Source: Nocardia albiluteola
Lineage (GTDB): Bacteria; Actinomycetota; Actinomycetes; Mycobacteriales; Mycobacteriaceae
DNA: 64,000 nucleotides
Assembly: GCF_018860155.1 (NCBI RefSeq)
Contig: NZ_JAHKNI010000007.1
Coordinates: 248,001 to 312,000 of the forward strand
Direction: 5' to 3'
A program made the position numbers and the translations under genes. This document shows positions 60,954-64,000 of the stretch, piece after piece (the first letter of the stretch is position 1; every line of letters begins with the position of its first letter). Below the pieces are notes generated by a model, which searched no databases, had not been told where the DNA came from, and saw nothing but the letters and a program-made list of their open reading frames with translations.

Positions 60954-61940
60954 ATGGAACTGCGGCAGCTGCGCTATTTTGTCGCTGTAGCCGAGGAACT
61001 CCACTTCGGCCGCGCCGCTGAGCGGGTCTATATCTCGGGCCCTGCGCTGTCCCAGCAGATCATTGCCCTGGAACGAGATCTCGGGGCGCAATTGTTCCGC
61101 CGCGACCGGCGCAGTGTACAACTGACCGAAGCCGGGCGATCACTGCTCGAAGACGCACGTCAGATCCTCGCCCTCGTGGACGGAGCGCGGCAACGAGTCC
61201 GCCAGCGGGCGGCCGAAGCGATACCGCTACGGCTGGGCTACGTCAGTTGGTTGCCTGACAACGTTATCGCCTGTGTCGGCCCGACGGTGGCTCTGCGAAT
61301 CGACGACTGGGTGCTGCCGTCTCACGTGCAGGCGGACCGGACCGCTGGAGGTAGCCTCGACCTCGCGCTGGCCTGGATCAGCGCGCACAGTGCCCATATG
61401 CACGGTCTCAGCGCGCATCTCCTTCGCGCAGAACCCCTCCAGGCGGTCTGCCCCGGAGTGAGTTCCACCGAGCCGGTGTCCGCGGCCGATATCACCGTGC
61501 TGATCGACAGCGACGACTGGGCCTGGTCATCATGGCACCAGTTCGCCACCGAATTCGCCATCCAGGTCGGCGCGAGCATCGCGAAGATCGATGACGGTGG
61601 CGTAACGGGGGACGCGTTCTACGCTCACGTCCGCGATATCAACGCACCTGTCCTCGCCTCACCCAAACACCACACCGCCGTCACACCACCCACCCTGGGA
61701 CACCGTCCCGTTGCCGGCCCGATTCCGCTGTGGACGTGGTCACTATTGCACCGCGCCAACGACGACCGCGCGAGCGTTCGGCACGCCGTTGAGGCGCTGG
61801 TCACACTCGCCCGCGACAACCGCTGGACGGTCCCTCCGCCCGGCTCATGTTGGACACCAGCCGACGATCCGCACCGCGACGCGCTCGTCAGCGGCGATAG
61901 TCCACCGGTTGCAGTGGAAAGTCCGGCCGATCAGAGGTAG
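60954..61940 (+). CDS. LysR-family regulator
   Basis: A 328-residue LysR protein. The DNA-binding domain is clear (RQLRYFVAVAEELHFGRAAE, PALSQQIIALERDLGAQLFR), and the effector domain is shorter and more divergent than usual. Its divergent partner would have been the exporter operon before the IS1380 insertion, so that operon is a plausible target. No other gene on the plus strand follows closely. Confidence 0.82.
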   Translation: MELRQLRYFVAVAEELHFGRAAERVYISGPALSQQIIALERDLGAQLFRRDRRSVQLTEAGRSLLEDARQILALVDGARQRVRQRAAEAIPLRLGYVSWLPDNVIACVGPTVALRIDDWVLPSHVQADRTAGGSLDLALAWISAHSAHMHGLSAHLLRAEPLQAVCPGVSSTEPVSAADITVLIDSDDWAWSSWHQFATEFAIQVGASIAKIDDGGVTGDAFYAHVRDINAPVLASPKHHTAVTPPTLGHRPVAGPIPLWTWSLLHRANDDRASVRHAVEALVTLARDNRWTVPPPGSCWTPADDPHRDALVSGDSPPVAVESPADQR

Positions 61941-62169
61941 GAGCGCCGTCCTGGACTCTGCGTCACGAGCGGATTTAAATCGTGTTGGGGATCTCGGAAG
62001 GACACCGCATGACACGCGCCGTTGTCGGGGATCCAGCGCAGACTGTGGCACTGCCCCCACGGTTACCTGCACAATCCAATACCGATTCAGGCAGCCCCCA
62101 GCATCCCGTGTCGGCCCTCAGCGGTGGCCGAAGGAACGAACGGTCGATGCTGAAAACGGGGTATTGGAC

Positions 62170-62418
62170 ATGGAAAATGTGCGTATAACCGAAGTCGACG
62201 ACGTGCGGGTGACTTGGCGCTTGATCCGCCACCACATCATCACAATCATTGCCGTCGACTATGCACGGGATGCCACGGTGGTCTCCTTCGGTCCGGACTA
62301 CTTCCCCGACCTGGCACAGGTTCGCGAACTGTTTCCAGAACTGGCGAAGCTTTGGGACGCGGTCCGACACGAATTCTGGACCACCTTCATTCCGCCACAT
62401 CCCCAGCCGCAATCGTGA
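62170..62418 (+). CDS. Small hypothetical protein
   Basis: An 82-residue frame with GGGG eight bases before the ATG. The sequence VRITEVDDVRVTWRLIRHHI, then ITIIAVDYARDATVVSFGPD, then PDLAQVRELFPELAKLWDAV looks like a compact alpha/beta protein. It is not recognised as a family. The neighbours are a LysR regulator and a gene fragment. Confidence 0.4.
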   Translation: MENVRITEVDDVRVTWRLIRHHIITIIAVDYARDATVVSFGPDYFPDLAQVRELFPELAKLWDAVRHEFWTTFIPPHPQPQS

Positions 62419-62619
62419 AGTCGCAAGCAGTCGGCACGACTGTATGCAGGCCCGCAAGCCCTCCGCTTCCACGCCTCGAAATGACCCTCTGACCGTACGG
62501 TCACTTGCCTCAAAATCAACGAGATCGACCGCCCTCCCGATGTCTCACGAAGCTGAGTCACCCCAGCTCACTGCTCAACGCTGCCTCATAATCAATGAGA
62601 ACACGACAATTCGTGGCCG

Positions 62620-62772
62620 AACGGCTTCGCCACCGCGATGCGCGACCGCTTCAACAGGCCGGCCCGGCACAAGTTCTCGATGTTCGGCGCGAACAGCGAC
62701 GGCGCATTGGGCGGTATCGGGGTGTGGCCGACGCGCAAGACTGACGACTTGTGCCGCAGAGTTCGTCGATGA
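62620..62772 (+). pseudogene. Unidentified gene fragment
   Basis: A plus-strand frame reads NGFATAMRDRFNRPARHKFS, then MFGANSDGALGGIGVWPTRK, a protein-like stretch without a start codon or known family. It is probably the remnant of a deleted gene between the small hypothetical protein and the MmgE/PrpD gene. Confidence 0.3.
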
Positions 62773-62782
62773 ATCTCGCCCG

Positions 62783-64000
62783 CTATAACCGTTGTCGCCT
62801 GCGGGGGCGTCGCGTCGCAGGACTCACTGCCCCGAGCAGGCTGGTGAGTTCGGCGATCGGAACGTCCTGCAGGTGCTCGACTGCAGTGATTATGTCCACC
62901 CGTAGGCCGTCATCGGCGAATGGCTCACCGAGCCAATGGAACTTGTCGACGACACGTTCCCACGACATCGGCCGCGTCGGGGATCCTTCGAAGTCGGATT
63001 GCTCACGGTCCAACCCGCGCCCGTCGCGCAAAGCGACGTGTACGCGGGCCGAAGTCCGTTCTGGGTAGGCCGCGGTCAAGTCTGCGGCCGACCGCACGTC
63101 GACGCGGGTCAGCAGATCTTGGACATCGCCGCGGCGGACTCGCTCAGTCGCGAGCTGTTCAGGCCCGACCTGCCCGTCGAGAAGCGCCACCGCGCTGAGG
63201 TATTTCAGGTTGTAGTCGGCCTGTTCCTTGGTCCAGGGGTGGTCTTTGTCGCCATAACTGCCGCCGCCCGCGAAGTCGTATGCGCCTTGAAAGACCTCGA
63301 GCGTCACATGGGCTACATCGTCACCGCTGAGATTGTACTGGTCACGGATTGCCAGTATCGCGTCGATGATGGCCTGGCCGTGGATCAGCGAGCAGTACTG
63401 TTTGAGATAGGTCTGTTCGACAGCGGTCAGTGAATGGTCGACAGTGCGGAAGTCGATAGGCTGGTCAAGCAGTTGGACCAGGCCGAGGGGGCCATCGATC
63501 AGTGCTTTCGGGCCGGTGACCCCACGCGCAGCCAACAGCGTTGTATAAACGGCGCGCATCCCGGTAATGGCCGGCGAGATGCCCTTCCAGTTCGACACCG
63601 GTTCGGTATGCACCGCCGCCAGGGACACGTTGTCAGTAGTAGACGCGCTGATGGCCGCCGCTGTGCCGTCCGCGTCGAGTCCGAGCAGTTTCGATGCTCC
63701 GGCCGCAACAGACATCGCCAGCTGAAGCGCATGGTTGAGCCCGCGCGCCATGAGCGGAACCTGCGCGCTGAACCGGCATTGCACCTCATAGGCGAGTGCC
63801 AACGCCAGCAAGAAGTCCGCGCCGGTGGCCTCGACGTGTTCGGCCATCGCCAGGACGGCGCCGAAATTGTCGGCGGGATGGCACAGCCCGCCGGGAGTCA
63901 AATACGTGTCGAGTAGATCGGGATAGCGCACCAGCACGGCGTTGAAAAACGCTGCTTGATCAACCGAGGTGCGCCCTCCACCGACAAACGTGGCCGTGGG
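62783..64000 (-). CDS. MmgE/PrpD-family protein (cut by window end)
   Basis: The minus-strand frame is open to the end of the window (TATFVGGGRTSVDQAAFFNA ... ), so the N-terminus is missing. The 405 visible residues show the all-helical domain (GGLCHPADNFGAVLAMAEHV, LALALAYEVQCRFS) and the following alpha/beta domain (YLKQYCSLIHGQAIIDAILA). The family includes 2-methylcitrate dehydratase and iminodisuccinate epimerase. No prpB or prpC is visible, so the specific reaction is undetermined. Confidence 0.82.
   Translation of the reverse strand, partial: PTATFVGGGRTSVDQAAFFNAVLVRYPDLLDTYLTPGGLCHPADNFGAVLAMAEHVEATGADFLLALALAYEVQCRFSAQVPLMARGLNHALQLAMSVAAGASKLLGLDADGTAAAISASTTDNVSLAAVHTEPVSNWKGISPAITGMRAVYTTLLAARGVTGPKALIDGPLGLVQLLDQPIDFRTVDHSLTAVEQTYLKQYCSLIHGQAIIDAILAIRDQYNLSGDDVAHVTLEVFQGAYDFAGGGSYGDKDHPWTKEQADYNLKYLSAVALLDGQVGPEQLATERVRRGDVQDLLTRVDVRSAADLTAAYPERTSARVHVALRDGRGLDREQSDFEGSPTRPMSWERVVDKFHWLGEPFADDGLRVDIITAVEHLQDVPIAELTSLLGAVSPATRRPRRRQRL

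Overview
The window is high-GC actinobacterial DNA. Gene content and order point to the order Mycobacteriales, most likely Nocardia or a close relative. The main reason is a conserved backbone matching the Mycobacterium tuberculosis order Rv2739c-Rv2738c-recA-recX ... miaB-Rv2732c-Rv2731 ... Rv2728c-miaA-dapF-hflX-fadE20 (order recalled from established knowledge; no search was run).

Layout. 1-6013: hydrolase and erythromycin-esterase remnants, a half-tRNA-like sequence, a self-contained minus-strand operon (hydrolase, MarR/GbsR-like regulator, methyltransferase) behind a long inverted repeat, a small membrane protein, a PIG-L deacetylase, an HD-domain protein and a cupin. 6225-14113: glycosyltransferase, DUF3046, an insertion (two gene stumps joined head to head, a methyltransferase, a frameshifted hypothetical, a tandem Lrp-type regulator), then recA behind an SOS box and an unusually long recX. 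14169-24820: an accessory block with an erythromycin-esterase homologue, a Tat-exported metallo-hydrolase, a class A beta-lactamase divergent from a LysR regulator, two more penicillin-binding-fold serine hydrolases, an O-acetylhomoserine sulfhydrylase, and a FAD monooxygenase divergent from a second LysR regulator. 24956-42557: glutamate-type ABC transporter parts gluB and gluA without permeases, miaB with a 74-bp tandem repeat grown from its own 3' end, then Rv2732c- and Rv2731-like genes, miaA, dapF, hflX, a PucR-like regulator, an acyltransferase and the acyl-CoA dehydrogenase.

42577-64000 is accessory and scarred. It opens with the stump of a tyrosine integrase. Next comes an IS407-like element lacking its left end, itself interrupted by an intact 1266-bp IS3-type element with a GGT target duplication. 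Cargo and debris follow: a terpene synthase with an unusual metal motif, a PAS-GGDEF diguanylate cyclase, an XRE regulator, a mini EF-Tu-domain-like peptide, a truncated XdhC gene, split regulator pieces, an AraC-SRPBCC-SnoaL group, an aldo/keto reductase stump, and a hydrolase fused to a metallo-beta-lactamase-like domain. A five-gene minus-strand group (DHA2 exporter, muconolactone-isomerase-like protein, SDR, SnoaL-like protein, ThDP decarboxylase) looks like a small catabolic or detoxification unit. An IS1380 fragment, a LysR regulator and a partial MmgE/PrpD gene close the window.

The observations most worth checking are the decarboxylase lacking the segment that carries its cofactor-activating Glu, the hydrolase/metallo-hydrolase fusion with altered active-site motifs, the recX repeat duplication, the miaB-derived repeat whose variation preserves an RNA hairpin, the orphaned gluAB pair, and the terpene synthase beside a GGDEF protein.
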